Shown: positions 6,657-15,956, numbered from the stretch's first letter. The stretch: 35,414 bases of DNA from an uncultured Bacilli bacterium (GCA_947591175.1 CANQDB010000002.1:1-35414), one strand, 5' to 3'. Made by a program: numbers and translations. Notes: generated by a model not told the origin, from the letters alone.

Positions 6657-7826
6657 TTATTTTAATTGTTCTAAGAAACTGGTACCAATTTCAGGAGTTT
6701 CAACTTCGAAATTCTCCGCAATAGTCGCGGCAATATCCGCCATACTTTCTCTTATATCTAGGCGATGTGGATCTTTAAAATCGCGACTGAAAAGTAATAC
6801 AGGCACATTTTCTCTCGTGTGATTATTACCTTGGAATGTCGGATCATTTCCGTGATCGGCTGTAATAATAAGCAAGTCGTCTGTATTTAGTTTATTTAAA
6901 ATCAAAGGTATTTCGACATCTAATTCTTCAATAGCATTGGCATAACCTTCGATATCTTTTTTGTGAGCATAGATTGAGTCAAAATCTTGTAAGTTTGCCA
7001 TACAAAGTCCTGTAAAGTTCTTTTCCATGACATCGGTTAACTTATTGATAACATCGATATTAGTTGTTGCTTTCATAGTTTTAGTAATACCTTCACCATC
7101 GAAAATATCGCTTATCTTACCGATTCCTATAACACTGTAACTATGATCTTTTAAAAAGTCTAGAACCGTCTTTTTAGGAGGTTTTACGGCATAATCTTTA
7201 CGTTCATTAGTAAATTTAAATTTACCTGATTTTCCCGTAAATGGTCGCGCGATAATCCGTCCTACTCGCCATTCCTCACGCATCGTAATTTTCCTAATTT
7301 TTTCAGAGTACTGGTATAACTTTACTAAGGGAATTGTATCCTCGTGAGCAGCAATTTGAATATTAGCATCCGTCGAAGTATAGAGAATTATTGAACCGTA
7401 CTGCATTTCTCGTTCGCCTAGTTCTTGTAGAATCGTTTGGGGGTCATCAACATACTTATTGCCAATTACTCTTCTTCCAGTGACCGCTTCGATAGCTTCG
7501 ATCATTTCTCTTGGGAAACCTGTTTCCGAAAAGTTCTTAAAAGGTACTGAGTTTTTAATACCTACTAATTCGTAATGTGCTGATAAACTATCCTTACCGA
7601 TATTGGTAGGACGGGCAACTGTATAATAAGCATCGACTTCTTCGTTATTATCCATGTATAAAGTATTTAAAAAACCTAATTTCTTTAAATTTGGAATAAA
7701 TAAATGACTATTATCTTTAATATGACCAAGCGTATTACATCCTTCATCGTGGTAGAGTCCAGCATCCCTTGCTTCCCCTACTCCCAAAGAATCTAAGACG
7801 ACTAAAAATATTCTTTTGAATTTCAT
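6657..7826 (-). CDS. deoB: Phosphopentomutase DeoB
   Basis: Interconverts ribose-1-phosphate (or deoxyribose-1-phosphate) and the 5-phosphate, linking nucleoside salvage to central metabolism. It belongs to the alkaline phosphatase-like fold. The N-terminal metal site VLDSLGVGEARDA and the C-terminal TADHGNDPT...NNHTRE are the family signatures, with a mutase cap domain between them. At 389 aa it has the usual length. AAGGAG lies eight bases before the ATG. It is the last gene of an operon with xerD and a coiled-coil gene. In B. subtilis xerD (ripX) is also followed by deoB (drm) and then a purine nucleoside phosphorylase, which is absent here. Confidence 0.97.
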   Translation of the reverse strand: MKFKRIFLVVLDSLGVGEARDAGLYHDEGCNTLGHIKDNSHLFIPNLKKLGFLNTLYMDNNEEVDAYYTVARPTNIGKDSLSAHYELVGIKNSVPFKNFSETGFPREMIEAIEAVTGRRVIGNKYVDDPQTILQELGEREMQYGSIILYTSTDANIQIAAHEDTIPLVKLYQYSEKIRKITMREEWRVGRIIARPFTGKSGKFKFTNERKDYAVKPPKKTVLDFLKDHSYSVIGIGKISDIFDGEGITKTMKATTNIDVINKLTDVMEKNFTGLCMANLQDFDSIYAHKKDIEGYANAIEELDVEIPLILNKLNTDDLLIITADHGNDPTFQGNNHTRENVPVLLFSRDFKDPHRLDIRESMADIAATIAENFEVETPEIGTSFLEQLK

Positions 7827-7853
7827 ACTTTTGCTCCTTTTCTACTCGTTTAG

Positions 7854-8480
7854 TTAACGAATATACATTTTAGCTTTTGGCATTTTGCTTTGAGCTTCTT
7901 TTTCAGTTTGGAGAAGCGTCTTAATTTTTTGTAGTTTATCTTCGCTTTGCGAAACTATTTGCCATGACGTATCAGATTTTTCTTCTTTTTTACCTTGTTT
8001 TTTAGAAAACTCCAACTCTTTAATTCGAGCAGTATCACTAACTTCTTCTTCCCTTAAACTTTCCATAACTTCATATAGGTGATCTTTTCTTGATTCTAGT
8101 TTACTTTTCCTATCTAACATTTTTTCAAGAGACATCGTAAGTTGGTTGTTAGCTTCATTTATTGCTTGTTTATACTCTTGATACTTGGATATTAAACTAG
8201 CCCCAATTCCTAAGGTAAAACCAAAAGTTAAAGGAAGTGCAAGATTTGATGGATAAAAACTAACTAATCCTGCCACCGTCTCTAGATAGACATGATTTTC
8301 AATAGTACTTATCATATTATTGGTTTTCGTATTTTTTTGTAAAAGTAATTCATTAAGCTGTCTATTCAAAGTACTTAAGGATCTTAAAGTTTCTCCTAAA
8401 TAACTTGATAGTTCACATCGAGCTTTAAATAGTTGATCTCTTTCTGTTGTAAGATAACGTAATTCGATAGTACTTTCCAT
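7854..8480 (-). CDS. Coiled-coil membrane-associated protein, unknown
   Basis: No family recognised. The 208-aa protein is helical: an N-terminal coiled coil (about 1-60, RYLTTERDQLFKARCELSSY...), a hydrophobic stretch (about 68-96, containing AGLVSFYPSNLALPLTFGF) that could form a membrane hairpin, then a long Lys/Glu/Gln-rich coiled coil (about 97-160) and a charged tail. Its start codon overlaps the xerD stop codon (TAATG), implying translational coupling with the recombinase, and deoB follows after 27 bases. In B. subtilis deoB follows xerD directly, so this gene is an insertion into a conserved pair. A structural or segregation-related role is only a guess. Confidence 0.7.
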   Translation of the reverse strand: MESTIELRYLTTERDQLFKARCELSSYLGETLRSLSTLNRQLNELLLQKNTKTNNMISTIENHVYLETVAGLVSFYPSNLALPLTFGFTLGIGASLISKYQEYKQAINEANNQLTMSLEKMLDRKSKLESRKDHLYEVMESLREEEVSDTARIKELEFSKKQGKKEEKSDTSWQIVSQSEDKLQKIKTLLQTEKEAQSKMPKAKMYIR

Positions 8481-9430
8481 TATTTTCCTCCTTCATCACT
8501 TCGAGGATGATATTTTTGATAATCTTCTTCGACTTGTTTATTGGATACGTGTGTATATATTTTAGTGGTCGATATATCTTGGTGCCCCAATAGTTCTTGA
8601 ATAGCTCTTAAGTCTGCCCCACCTTCTAGTAAGTGAGTTGCATAACTGTGCCTTAAGGTATGGGGACTAGCATTTGTCTTTATACCTTTTTCATCTAGAA
8701 GTTTCTTTAACATTTTAAAGACACCCTGTCTAGTAATAGGTTTTCCATGATTATTTAAGAAAAGATAATCACTTTGGTTTTTCTTTATTAACTGTGGTCT
8801 ATATTCTAAATAAGACTGTATGGCATTAAGCGCATAATCACCTAAGGGAACTATCCTTTCCTTTCTACCTTTTCCATAGACTCTTAGGACACAGTTTTCA
8901 AAATCGATATCCTGAAAAGTTAAGGAGATAAGTTCGGTAATTCGTAAGCCAGTTCCATATAACAATTCTAACATAGCCTTATTCCGATAGTCAAATATTG
9001 TGTCTAGGGGTATATCTAAGAGTCTATCTACTTCGGTATAAGATAAAGTCTTAGGAATCCTTTTTCGTAGTTTAGGACGTTCTATTAAAAGACTAACATC
9101 TTTTTTTAAGTAATCGTTTTTTAATAAGAATTTATGAAAGTTTTTGATGGCTGTTAGGTAATGAGCAACAGTCGTAGGTGATTCATGAGATTTACTTAGA
9201 CCGGCAAGAAAATTTTCGATATCTTGACTTTTGATATCTTCTAAGTTGGTGATTTCTTTCTTTTGGAGATAGAGTCTATATTTTTTTAAATCATTTTTAT
9301 ATGCTTTTCCAGTGTTAGACGTAAGTTGTTGTTCATACTGAACACTTTTTAAATATTCGTCTATAGCATTTTTAATGGGATTTTCTTCTTCCTCTTTGGA
9401 CTTATCGTTTACTGAATAAGTTTCTTTCAT
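8480..9430 (-). CDS. xerD: XerD-like tyrosine recombinase
   Basis: Site-specific recombinase of the XerC/XerD family that resolves chromosome dimers at dif. The N-terminal SAM-like core-binding domain covers about residues 18-110 and the catalytic domain about 120-300. The complete catalytic set is visible: Arg163 (GLRITEL), Lys187 (VYGKGRKER), His257 and Arg260 (HTLRH), His283 (LLGHQ) and nucleophile Tyr292 (TKIYTH). The C-terminus YQKYHPR matches XerD more than XerC. It has the usual length (316 aa, with about 15 extra N-terminal residues). It sits only 2.6 kb from the dif site found here, close linkage that is also known for single-recombinase systems such as XerS/difSL and XerH. Whether a second Xer exists elsewhere cannot be seen. 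Confidence 0.95.
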   Translation of the reverse strand: MKETYSVNDKSKEEEENPIKNAIDEYLKSVQYEQQLTSNTGKAYKNDLKKYRLYLQKKEITNLEDIKSQDIENFLAGLSKSHESPTTVAHYLTAIKNFHKFLLKNDYLKKDVSLLIERPKLRKRIPKTLSYTEVDRLLDIPLDTIFDYRNKAMLELLYGTGLRITELISLTFQDIDFENCVLRVYGKGRKERIVPLGDYALNAIQSYLEYRPQLIKKNQSDYLFLNNHGKPITRQGVFKMLKKLLDEKGIKTNASPHTLRHSYATHLLEGGADLRAIQELLGHQDISTTKIYTHVSNKQVEEDYQKYHPRSDEGGK

Positions 9431-9477
9431 TATCTTTTCACATTCCTTTAATACCTACTATAATTATATCATAAACC

Positions 9478-9506
9478 TTTAAAAGAACGATTATTTTTGA
9501 TAAAAT
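9478..9506 (+). promoter_or_regulatory. Promoter of tmcAL
   Basis: TTTAAA (9478-9483), 17-base spacer, TAAAAT (9501-9506), with the ATG 20 bases further on. A minus-strand TATAAT for xerD overlaps nearby, so the two genes share a short divergent promoter region. Confidence 0.5.
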
Positions 9507-9525
9507 AAAAAAGAAGGTGAAAGAG

Positions 9526-10677
9526 ATGGAAATAGTTGGTATAATTGCCGAATATAATCCTTTTCATAATGGTCATATTTATCATTTAGAACAAGTAAAG
9601 AAGCTTTTTCCTGATAGTCTTATAGTATTAGTTTTATCAGGCTGTTTTACAGAAAGAGGAATCCCTAGTGTCATAAGTAAATGGGATAAAACGAGGTTAG
9701 CTTTAAAGTATGGAGTAGATTTGGTCGTAGAACTCCCCTATCCTTTTGCTACTCAAAGTGCTGATATTTTTGCTTATGGTGCTTTATCTTTATTAAATGC
9801 ATTAGGTGTTAACGATTTAGTTTTTGGAAGTGAATCAAACGATTTAGAAAGACTTGAAAGAATGGCTTCTATCGAACTACAAAATGACTATCAAGAATCA
9901 GTAAAAAAGATAATTCAACAAGGAAATAACTATCCTACTGCTCTAATGAAGGCTTTAAAGGAATACGGCGAAGAAGAAATAAGTGATCCTAACGATTTAT
10001 TAGGTATTACCTATATTAAAGTAATCAAAGAACAAAAGATGAAAATAAAACCTTTGACAATTGCTAGAACGAGCCCTTATCATGATGAAAAAGTCGAAGG
10101 TTCTATTGCTAGCGCTACAGCTATAAGAAAGGCTCTTATCGAAAAGAAAGATGTGTCTAAAGTTGTTCCTAAAGAAGAGCTTCCTTATTTACAAGGTTTT
10201 ATTCCAACGATGGAAGATTATTTTCCATTTTTAAAGTATCAAATAATTGCTAATAGTTGTAATTTAGATAAATTTCAATCGGTCGATGAAGGAATCGATA
10301 AAAGGATTCTAAAAGTATTATCAACCGTAAATAGTTATGAAGAACTAGTTCAAAAAGTTAAATCTAAGCGTTATACTCAGGCCCGTATTCAAAGAATGTT
10401 TTGTCATATTCTATGTGCTTTTACTAAAGAAGAAGCGAAACGTATGAAAGAAGTTTCGTATATTCGTTTGTTAGGTTTTAGTACTAAAGGCCAAAAGTAT
10501 TTAAATAAAAAGAAAAAAGAAATAGTTTTGCCAATTATCACGAGATACGCTCAAAGTGATGATGTTATGCTTGTCAAAGAAAAACAAGTAACGGAAATAT
10601 ATGCAAGTTGTTTTTCTAAAGAAGATCAAGAACGTATAGAAAAGATGGAGTATCAAACTCCACCTATTCAGTCTTAG
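9526..10677 (+). CDS. tmcAL: tRNA(Met) cytidine acetate ligase TmcAL
   Basis: Nucleotidyltransferase-fold enzyme (formerly YlbM) that activates acetate with ATP and forms N4-acetylcytidine at the wobble position of elongator tRNA-Met. The N-terminus has the nucleotidyl transferase HxGH motif in EYNPFHNGH, followed by LSGCFTERG and the conserved VVELP and VFGSE segments. At 383 aa it is the usual size. The frame begins at GTG 9517, but that GTG is part of the Shine-Dalgarno AAGGTG, so ATG 9526 with a 6-base spacing is the start. It is a single plus-strand gene between xerD and a strong terminator. Certain family call. Confidence 0.95.
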   Translation: MEIVGIIAEYNPFHNGHIYHLEQVKKLFPDSLIVLVLSGCFTERGIPSVISKWDKTRLALKYGVDLVVELPYPFATQSADIFAYGALSLLNALGVNDLVFGSESNDLERLERMASIELQNDYQESVKKIIQQGNNYPTALMKALKEYGEEEISDPNDLLGITYIKVIKEQKMKIKPLTIARTSPYHDEKVEGSIASATAIRKALIEKKDVSKVVPKEELPYLQGFIPTMEDYFPFLKYQIIANSCNLDKFQSVDEGIDKRILKVLSTVNSYEELVQKVKSKRYTQARIQRMFCHILCAFTKEEAKRMKEVSYIRLLGFSTKGQKYLNKKKKEIVLPIITRYAQSDDVMLVKEKQVTEIYASCFSKEDQERIEKMEYQTPPIQS

Positions 10678-10703
10678 TCTTTTTTGAAAATTTCTAAAAG
10701 ATA

Positions 10704-10733
10704 AAACTAGAGTGTGCTCTCTAGTTTTTTTTT
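10704..10733 (+). terminator. Rho-independent terminator of tmcAL
   Basis: AAACTAGAG and CTCTAGTTT form a 9-bp stem with a 6-nt loop, continuing into nine Ts. Confidence 0.9.
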
Positions 10734-10836
10734 AGTTCCTGTTATGGTCGGAATCACCGCTTTTTTAAGTTCCTATTAAAGCTGGAATCGCTTCTTTTTT
10801 CAGTTCCTCTTATAGTGGGAATCACTAGCTTTTTTT
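10734..10836. repeat. Three tandem 34-bp repeats
   Basis: AGTTCC begins at 10734, 10768 and 10802, an exact 34-base period. Each unit reads AGTTCC, T, a variable 9-10 bases containing TTA, GGAATC, a few variable bases, and CTTTTTT. TTCC and GGAA within each unit are inverted, so each could form a short hairpin followed by T. No gene overlaps. Function unknown. The stretch from 10837 to 11010 beyond it shows only A/T-rich sequence and a weak plus-strand promoter-like TATAAT near 10875. Confidence 0.75.
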
Positions 10837-11010
10837 CCATAAGGCATTATTAGTATATGCATTTCTGTACACTATAATCACTTATGTGCTACTAATATAT
10901 TATATTTTAATAATTTTGTCCATATTTAACCGTTAATTTTTAATCGATTTTATTTAAAAATCAAGAAAATAAGATGAACTAACACAATGGCGAAAAATAT
11001 GGTCTCTAAA

Positions 11011-11039
11011 GAAAAAATATAAATTGAGTTTTTTTATAT
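11011..11039 (-). terminator. Weak terminator after pyk
   Basis: On the minus strand ATATAAA and TTTATAT pair around a 9-nt loop and are followed by six Ts. The stem is A/U only, so it is marginal, but it is the best candidate downstream of pyk. Confidence 0.4.
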
Positions 11040-11060
11040 GTCATTAATAAATAATTTTTA

Positions 11061-12464
11061 TTATTTTATTTCTTCAATTTTCATGAAGTTCGTATGGGCT
11101 TCCGTTGGAAAACCTCCGATTACGGCTACTAAATCACCTGTATTTAAATTTAACATTTCTTCCGTTGCCATAATACCAGTTCTTACGATACTATCTGTAT
11201 CACTTAAAAGTGGAACAAGTCTTGGATAGATTCCCCATTTTAATGAAAGAAGATGGCTTACTTTCTCATTTGTAACGGTTGCAATAATTATAGCATTAGG
11301 TCTAAGAGAAGCCATATCTAGAGCAGTTTTACCTGTTAGAGTCGAGACTACTACAGCTTTGATTGGTAAAGATTTCGTGGCTTTGACGGTACATTCGGCA
11401 ATAGTATTATGAATGGCTGTTCCTCTTAGTTTATAATCACTCAAGTTATATTTCGTAATTGATTCCGTCTTCTCACAAATAGATGTCATTGTCTTTACTG
11501 TTTCGACGGGATAATTTCCAATGGTCGTCTCATCACTTGTCATAATAGCATCACATCCAGCAAGGACGGCATTTGCAACATCTGTTACTTCGGCATTAGT
11601 TGGACGAATATTATTTTTCATGCTGTACATCATTTGAGTGGCCATGATGACACCTATACCATTTTTATGACAGGCATCGATCATTTTTTGTTGGTAGATT
11701 GGCAGATTTTCAATTCCGGTTTCAATACCTAAATCACCACGCGCGACCATGAGATAGTCTGAGACTTCGATGATATCATCTAGATGGTCGATAGCATACT
11801 GGGTTTCAATTTTAGAAATAATAGCCATATCAGGACGATTACAACTATTGCATATACCTCTTACTTGCTCTACGTCTTTGGCACTATTGACGAAAGATAA
11901 GGCTAAGAAGTCTCCACCCATCTCACAAGCTAGTCGAATATCCTCTTCGTCTTTTTCTGACATAAAAGGTAGATTTAGATGCACTCCTGGAATACAGACA
12001 CCACGATGACTCTTGATAACACCACTATTTTTAATTAGACAAGTTACACCATCTTCTTCGATTGACTCTACTTCAAGTTCGTAAAATCCATCTTCCAAAA
12101 GTATTTTGTTACCGACTGATAGATTATGAAGTATTCCTTGGTAATTTAGAGAAAACTCTTCGTTAGTACCTACTACTTCATGGTCGACTATTCTAATTTT
12201 ACTTCCTGCGACTAAATCTATTTCATCGTTTGCAAAGGCACCAGTTCTTAAATCGGGTCCTTTAGTATCAAATAAAAGTCCAATATTTGCTCCTAACTCT
12301 TTATTGGCTCTATCGACAAGAGACTTAACAACAGTTATATCTTCTTTAGTAGCGTGTGAAAAATTAACACGAGCCACGTTCATCCCTGCTTCGACTAAGC
12401 CTTTAAAAACTTCCCAATCTTGGGATTTAGGACCAATACTACAAATAATTTTCGTTTTTTTCAT
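11061..12464 (-). CDS. pyk: Pyruvate kinase
   Basis: Final ATP-forming step of glycolysis, phosphoenolpyruvate plus ADP to pyruvate. The N-terminal KKTKIICSIGP, NVARVNFSH, the active-site IISKIET with its Lys, ARGDLGIE and ATQMM motifs are all present, as is a C-terminal domain ending NFMKIEEI. At 467 aa it lacks the extra PEP-utiliser domain of Bacillus enzymes. It diverges from the usual pattern at several conserved places: DAIMTSDETTIG where LSGETA is typical, SFVN instead of SFVR, and KGPDLRTG instead of KGPEIRTG. Likely still active. It is third in the run polA-mutM-pyk (gaps of 12 and 24 bases). Confidence 0.95.
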   Translation of the reverse strand: MKKTKIICSIGPKSQDWEVFKGLVEAGMNVARVNFSHATKEDITVVKSLVDRANKELGANIGLLFDTKGPDLRTGAFANDEIDLVAGSKIRIVDHEVVGTNEEFSLNYQGILHNLSVGNKILLEDGFYELEVESIEEDGVTCLIKNSGVIKSHRGVCIPGVHLNLPFMSEKDEEDIRLACEMGGDFLALSFVNSAKDVEQVRGICNSCNRPDMAIISKIETQYAIDHLDDIIEVSDYLMVARGDLGIETGIENLPIYQQKMIDACHKNGIGVIMATQMMYSMKNNIRPTNAEVTDVANAVLAGCDAIMTSDETTIGNYPVETVKTMTSICEKTESITKYNLSDYKLRGTAIHNTIAECTVKATKSLPIKAVVVSTLTGKTALDMASLRPNAIIIATVTNEKVSHLLSLKWGIYPRLVPLLSDTDSIVRTGIMATEEMLNLNTGDLVAVIGGFPTEAHTNFMKIEEIK

Positions 12465-12488
12465 TTAGCTTCTCCCCTTTCTATATCT

Positions 12489-13304
12489 TTATTTTTGACA
12501 ATTAGGACAATAATATGTACCTCTTCCACCAATAAATATTTTTTCGGTATCTCTATGGCAGATAGGACAAGTTTTGCGACCATGAATTGAAAGTTCATCT
12601 TGGAATCTTCCGTGAACTCCTTCTTCCGAAGTATAACTTTTAATAGTAGTACCACCCATTTCAATTGCCTTACTTAAAACTTCCTTCGTATGGGAAATAA
12701 TCTCATCACATTTCTTCTTCGACAAGGTATTTGCTTTTTGTTTAGGACTAATTTTACTCAAAAAGAGAATTTCGTCGTCGTATATGTTACCAATCCCTGC
12801 AATAATAGATTGATCTAGTAAGACTGTTTTAATCGGCAAGGTTTTCTTTCTTAATTTGGCATAAAGATACTCTTTAGTTAAAGTAGGATCATCGTATTCG
12901 AGACCTAGTTCGACTAAAGGCTTTTTAGAAAATGCCTCTTCTTTAGAAATGAGGACCATTTTACCGAATTTTCTAACGTCGTGATAACGCCATTCAATCT
13001 CATCGTCGAGAGTAAAGATGACGTGCTCATGTTTATTACGTGGAGCACCGATATCGCGGAAGAAAAACTTTCCTTCCATCCGTAAGTGAATTAATAAGTA
13101 ATCATTTGTTAACTCTACTAAAATCCATTTACCACGGGTCGTAACATCTAATATTACTTGCCCTACTATTTTCTTTTGGAACTCTTTCTTAGGAGGATAC
13201 TCTAAAATATTATCCCAAAAAACATCCATTTTGGTGATTTTTTTACCGACTATTTTTTTACTGAGACTTTTGGCCACAGTCACAACTTCTGGTTTTTCTG
13301 GCAT
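12489..13304 (-). CDS. mutM: Formamidopyrimidine-DNA glycosylase MutM (Fpg)
   Basis: Base-excision repair enzyme removing 8-oxoguanine and formamidopyrimidines, with AP-lyase activity. The catalytic N-terminus PE is present (MPEKPEVVTV, where MPELPEV is usual). Other family segments are LIHLRMEGKF, GIGNIYDDEILF and a C-terminal zinc finger with CPIC and CPNC pairs around GGRGTYY. At 271 aa it has normal length. It starts 12 bases after polA and is followed by pyk, so it is in one operon with polA, the usual mutM partner; coaE, which often follows, is absent. Confidence 0.96.
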   Translation of the reverse strand: MPEKPEVVTVAKSLSKKIVGKKITKMDVFWDNILEYPPKKEFQKKIVGQVILDVTTRGKWILVELTNDYLLIHLRMEGKFFFRDIGAPRNKHEHVIFTLDDEIEWRYHDVRKFGKMVLISKEEAFSKKPLVELGLEYDDPTLTKEYLYAKLRKKTLPIKTVLLDQSIIAGIGNIYDDEILFLSKISPKQKANTLSKKKCDEIISHTKEVLSKAIEMGGTTIKSYTSEEGVHGRFQDELSIHGRKTCPICHRDTEKIFIGGRGTYYCPNCQK

Positions 13305-13316
13305 AACTAAAACCTC

Positions 13317-15956
13317 CTACTTCGCTTCGTACCAATCGCTTCCACATTCGATATCTACTTTTAATGGTACATCTAACTTATATGTATTTTCCATAATATC
13401 ACGAACGATTTCTTTGACTGTGTCGCCCTCATCTTCTGCGACATCGAAAACTAATTCGTCGTGGACTTGGAGTAACATCTTACTTTTTAGACCCTTCTCA
13501 TTAAATGTTTTATATATTTCAATCATCGCTTTTTTCAAGATGTCGGCAGCACTTCCTTGAACGGGCGTATTTAAAGCCATTCGTTCACCTTGACTACGAA
13601 TCATATAGTTTTTGTTGTGTAGTTCTTCGATAGTTCTCTTACGATTCATAATAGTCTTTACATAACCTAATTTGTGAGCCTTAGCAATGACATCGTTCAT
13701 ATATTCCCGAATACCTGGATAAGTATTCAAATAATCGTTAATAAAGTTCTTAGCCGAAGCAATATCGATTCCTAAGTCTTCTGATAAACCGAAACTACTT
13801 ATTCCGTAAAGGATTCCGAAATTAACGGCTTTAGCACTTCTTCGCATATCTTTAGTGACTTCGTTTTCTTTGACGTGGAAGATATCCATGGCTGTTTTCA
13901 TATGGATGTCTTTACCTGATTTAAAGGCTTCGATTAAGTTTTCAGCATGGGCCATATGAGCAAACATTCTTAGTTCTATTTGCGAGTAATCACTAGATAA
14001 AAGGAAACAATTTGGCGATGGTAAGAAGGCTTTCCGAATTAATTTTCCATATTCTAGTCGGATCGGAATATTTTGAAGATTTGGACTAATCGATGATAAT
14101 CTTCCCGTTCTAGTTAATGTTTGCGTATAAATCGTATGAATTTTACCATCCGCATGGATTTCGTTCATTAAACCAATCGTATAAGTCGTATAAAGTTTAG
14201 ATAACATTCTATGTTCTAAGACTTTCTCAACAATCGGATAATTTGGAGCCAATTTATCGAGAATCTCTTTATTTGTCAAATAACGTTGTCCAGGATTAAT
14301 CTTTTTAGGATAAGGGAGCCCTAGTTTACTGAATAAAACATCACCTAATTGTTTCGGACTCATCAAATTAAATTCGACTCCAGCCATAGCAAAAACATCT
14401 TGTTCGATCTTATGCATTTGTTCTTTTAATTCTAAACTCATTTTTTCGAGGAACTCCCGGTCGACATAAATACCTGTGTACTCCATATCGGCTAACACTT
14501 CAGTAAGAGGCATTTCGATCTTCTCAAAAAGCGGGTAAGCTTCCTCTTTTTTTAGTTCTTCTTCGAAATCTTTAACGTTTTCATAGACGAATTTAGCTTT
14601 CTTAACAGCTAGTTCTGAGACAACTTCCAAAGGTGGTTCCTTAAGTCTACTATTGACGTTAACACTTCCAAAAACCTCTTCATAAAAAGGCATTTCATAT
14701 CCCATACTTTTAGCGAGATATGCTACATCATCTTTAACGTTTTTATTTAAGAGGTACGCTGCAATCATGGCGTCATATGAACAACTGTTGAGTTTACACT
14801 TATCGTATAAAAATGGCACTAGAGTTTTTTTCAAATCGTACGTGTATTTAGGAATATCATCGGCTAAGAAGTTAGGTACTTCCAAAAGTATTTGATAAGG
14901 AATAAAGGCCTGTATTTCATCACTATAAAGACCAATTCCAAGTTTTTTATCACGATGATAATTGTTACCTAGAATTTCTAAATAGAAAGCATATGGCTTA
15001 GTAAGTTTCAACTTTTCTAATTCTTCTTTAGTGGTAATATTTTTTATCTCTAGTTTTTCTTCTTCCTTCTTTTCATCTTTGATAAGGTCTTGAGGAATAT
15101 CTATTTTCTTAATCAATGAATAGAACTCCAAATTTTCTAATAATTCGATGTACTTCAAAGGATCGATTCCCCGATAACGAATACTTTCGAAATCGGTATT
15201 GATTGGAACTTCGCGATAGATGGTTGCTAAATCGTAACTCATGTAGCATGACTCTTTATCAAGTTCCAGTTTCTCTTTGACCTTACCTTTAACTTCATCT
15301 ATATGTTGATATAAATTATCGATTGTTCCATATTGTTTAAGTAGGGAGATAGCTGTTTTTTCACCGATTCCTTTGACACCTGGTATATTATCACTAGGAT
15401 CACCCATTAAGGCTTTTAAATCGATCATTCTAATAGGGTCAACCCCATAAGTTTCTTGGAACTCTTTAACGTGCATCCTGACAAACCCAACTTGTTTTAA
15501 TAGTTTCATATCTACTTTATCAGTCACTAGTTGTAATAAGTCTTTGTCACTACTGATGATAGTCGCCGTATAATCCGTACTTTCTTCGATTTTTTGGGCA
15601 AATGTACCGATTATATCATCGGCTTCGTAATTGTCGATTTCAAGATAAGTGATACCCATGGCTTCCGTCAATTGTTTTGCTACTGGGAATTGTTCAAGTA
15701 ACTCGTCGGGAGTCTTTCCTCTTCCACCTTTGTAATCCGGATATTTATCGTGTCTAAAGGTCTTGCCTTTATCGAAAGCAATCATCACATATTCTGGTTT
15801 TTCTTCGTTCAATATCTTATTAATCATATTGATAAACCCATAGAGGGCATTAGTCGGAAAACCTTTTGAATTTTTTAGATTGCTACCACTATAGGCCGTA
15901 GCATAATAGCTTCGGAATAAAATATTATTTCCATCAATTAAAATTATTTTTTTCAT
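13317..15956 (-). CDS. polA: DNA polymerase I
   Basis: Gap-filling and Okazaki-primer-removing polymerase. The 879-aa protein has a 5'-3' nuclease domain (about 1-290: LIDGNNILFRSY, GDPSDNIPGVKGIGEKTA), a 3'-5' exonuclease-like domain (about 310-490) and the polymerase domain (about 500-879: LSSDYSQIELR, RRSAKAVNFGILYG, LQVHDELVFD). The proofreading domain is degenerate: the first exonuclease motif reads FYLEILG and lacks the metal-binding Asp, as in Bacillus-type Pol I. It heads the polA-mutM-pyk run, with an extended -10 promoter just upstream and a small SOS-type gene in the same orientation 75 bases before it. Confidence 0.97.
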   Translation of the reverse strand: MKKIILIDGNNILFRSYYATAYSGSNLKNSKGFPTNALYGFINMINKILNEEKPEYVMIAFDKGKTFRHDKYPDYKGGRGKTPDELLEQFPVAKQLTEAMGITYLEIDNYEADDIIGTFAQKIEESTDYTATIISSDKDLLQLVTDKVDMKLLKQVGFVRMHVKEFQETYGVDPIRMIDLKALMGDPSDNIPGVKGIGEKTAISLLKQYGTIDNLYQHIDEVKGKVKEKLELDKESCYMSYDLATIYREVPINTDFESIRYRGIDPLKYIELLENLEFYSLIKKIDIPQDLIKDEKKEEEKLEIKNITTKEELEKLKLTKPYAFYLEILGNNYHRDKKLGIGLYSDEIQAFIPYQILLEVPNFLADDIPKYTYDLKKTLVPFLYDKCKLNSCSYDAMIAAYLLNKNVKDDVAYLAKSMGYEMPFYEEVFGSVNVNSRLKEPPLEVVSELAVKKAKFVYENVKDFEEELKKEEAYPLFEKIEMPLTEVLADMEYTGIYVDREFLEKMSLELKEQMHKIEQDVFAMAGVEFNLMSPKQLGDVLFSKLGLPYPKKINPGQRYLTNKEILDKLAPNYPIVEKVLEHRMLSKLYTTYTIGLMNEIHADGKIHTIYTQTLTRTGRLSSISPNLQNIPIRLEYGKLIRKAFLPSPNCFLLSSDYSQIELRMFAHMAHAENLIEAFKSGKDIHMKTAMDIFHVKENEVTKDMRRSAKAVNFGILYGISSFGLSEDLGIDIASAKNFINDYLNTYPGIREYMNDVIAKAHKLGYVKTIMNRKRTIEELHNKNYMIRSQGERMALNTPVQGSAADILKKAMIEIYKTFNEKGLKSKMLLQVHDELVFDVAEDEGDTVKEIVRDIMENTYKLDVPLKVDIECGSDWYEAK

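Noticed and set aside
10734..10836. Possible CRISPR array
   Set aside because: Only three units, conserved parts of 6-7 bases, no clear spacers and no cas gene nearby.
10837..11010. Possible plus-strand promoter and small gene near 10875
   Set aside because: TATAAT exists with a weak -35, but only an 11-codon frame follows and no ribosome-binding site was seen.
12461..12664. 67-aa minus-strand frame inside mutM
   Set aside because: It is entirely within the mutM zinc-finger region in another frame, without a ribosome-binding site or family pattern.
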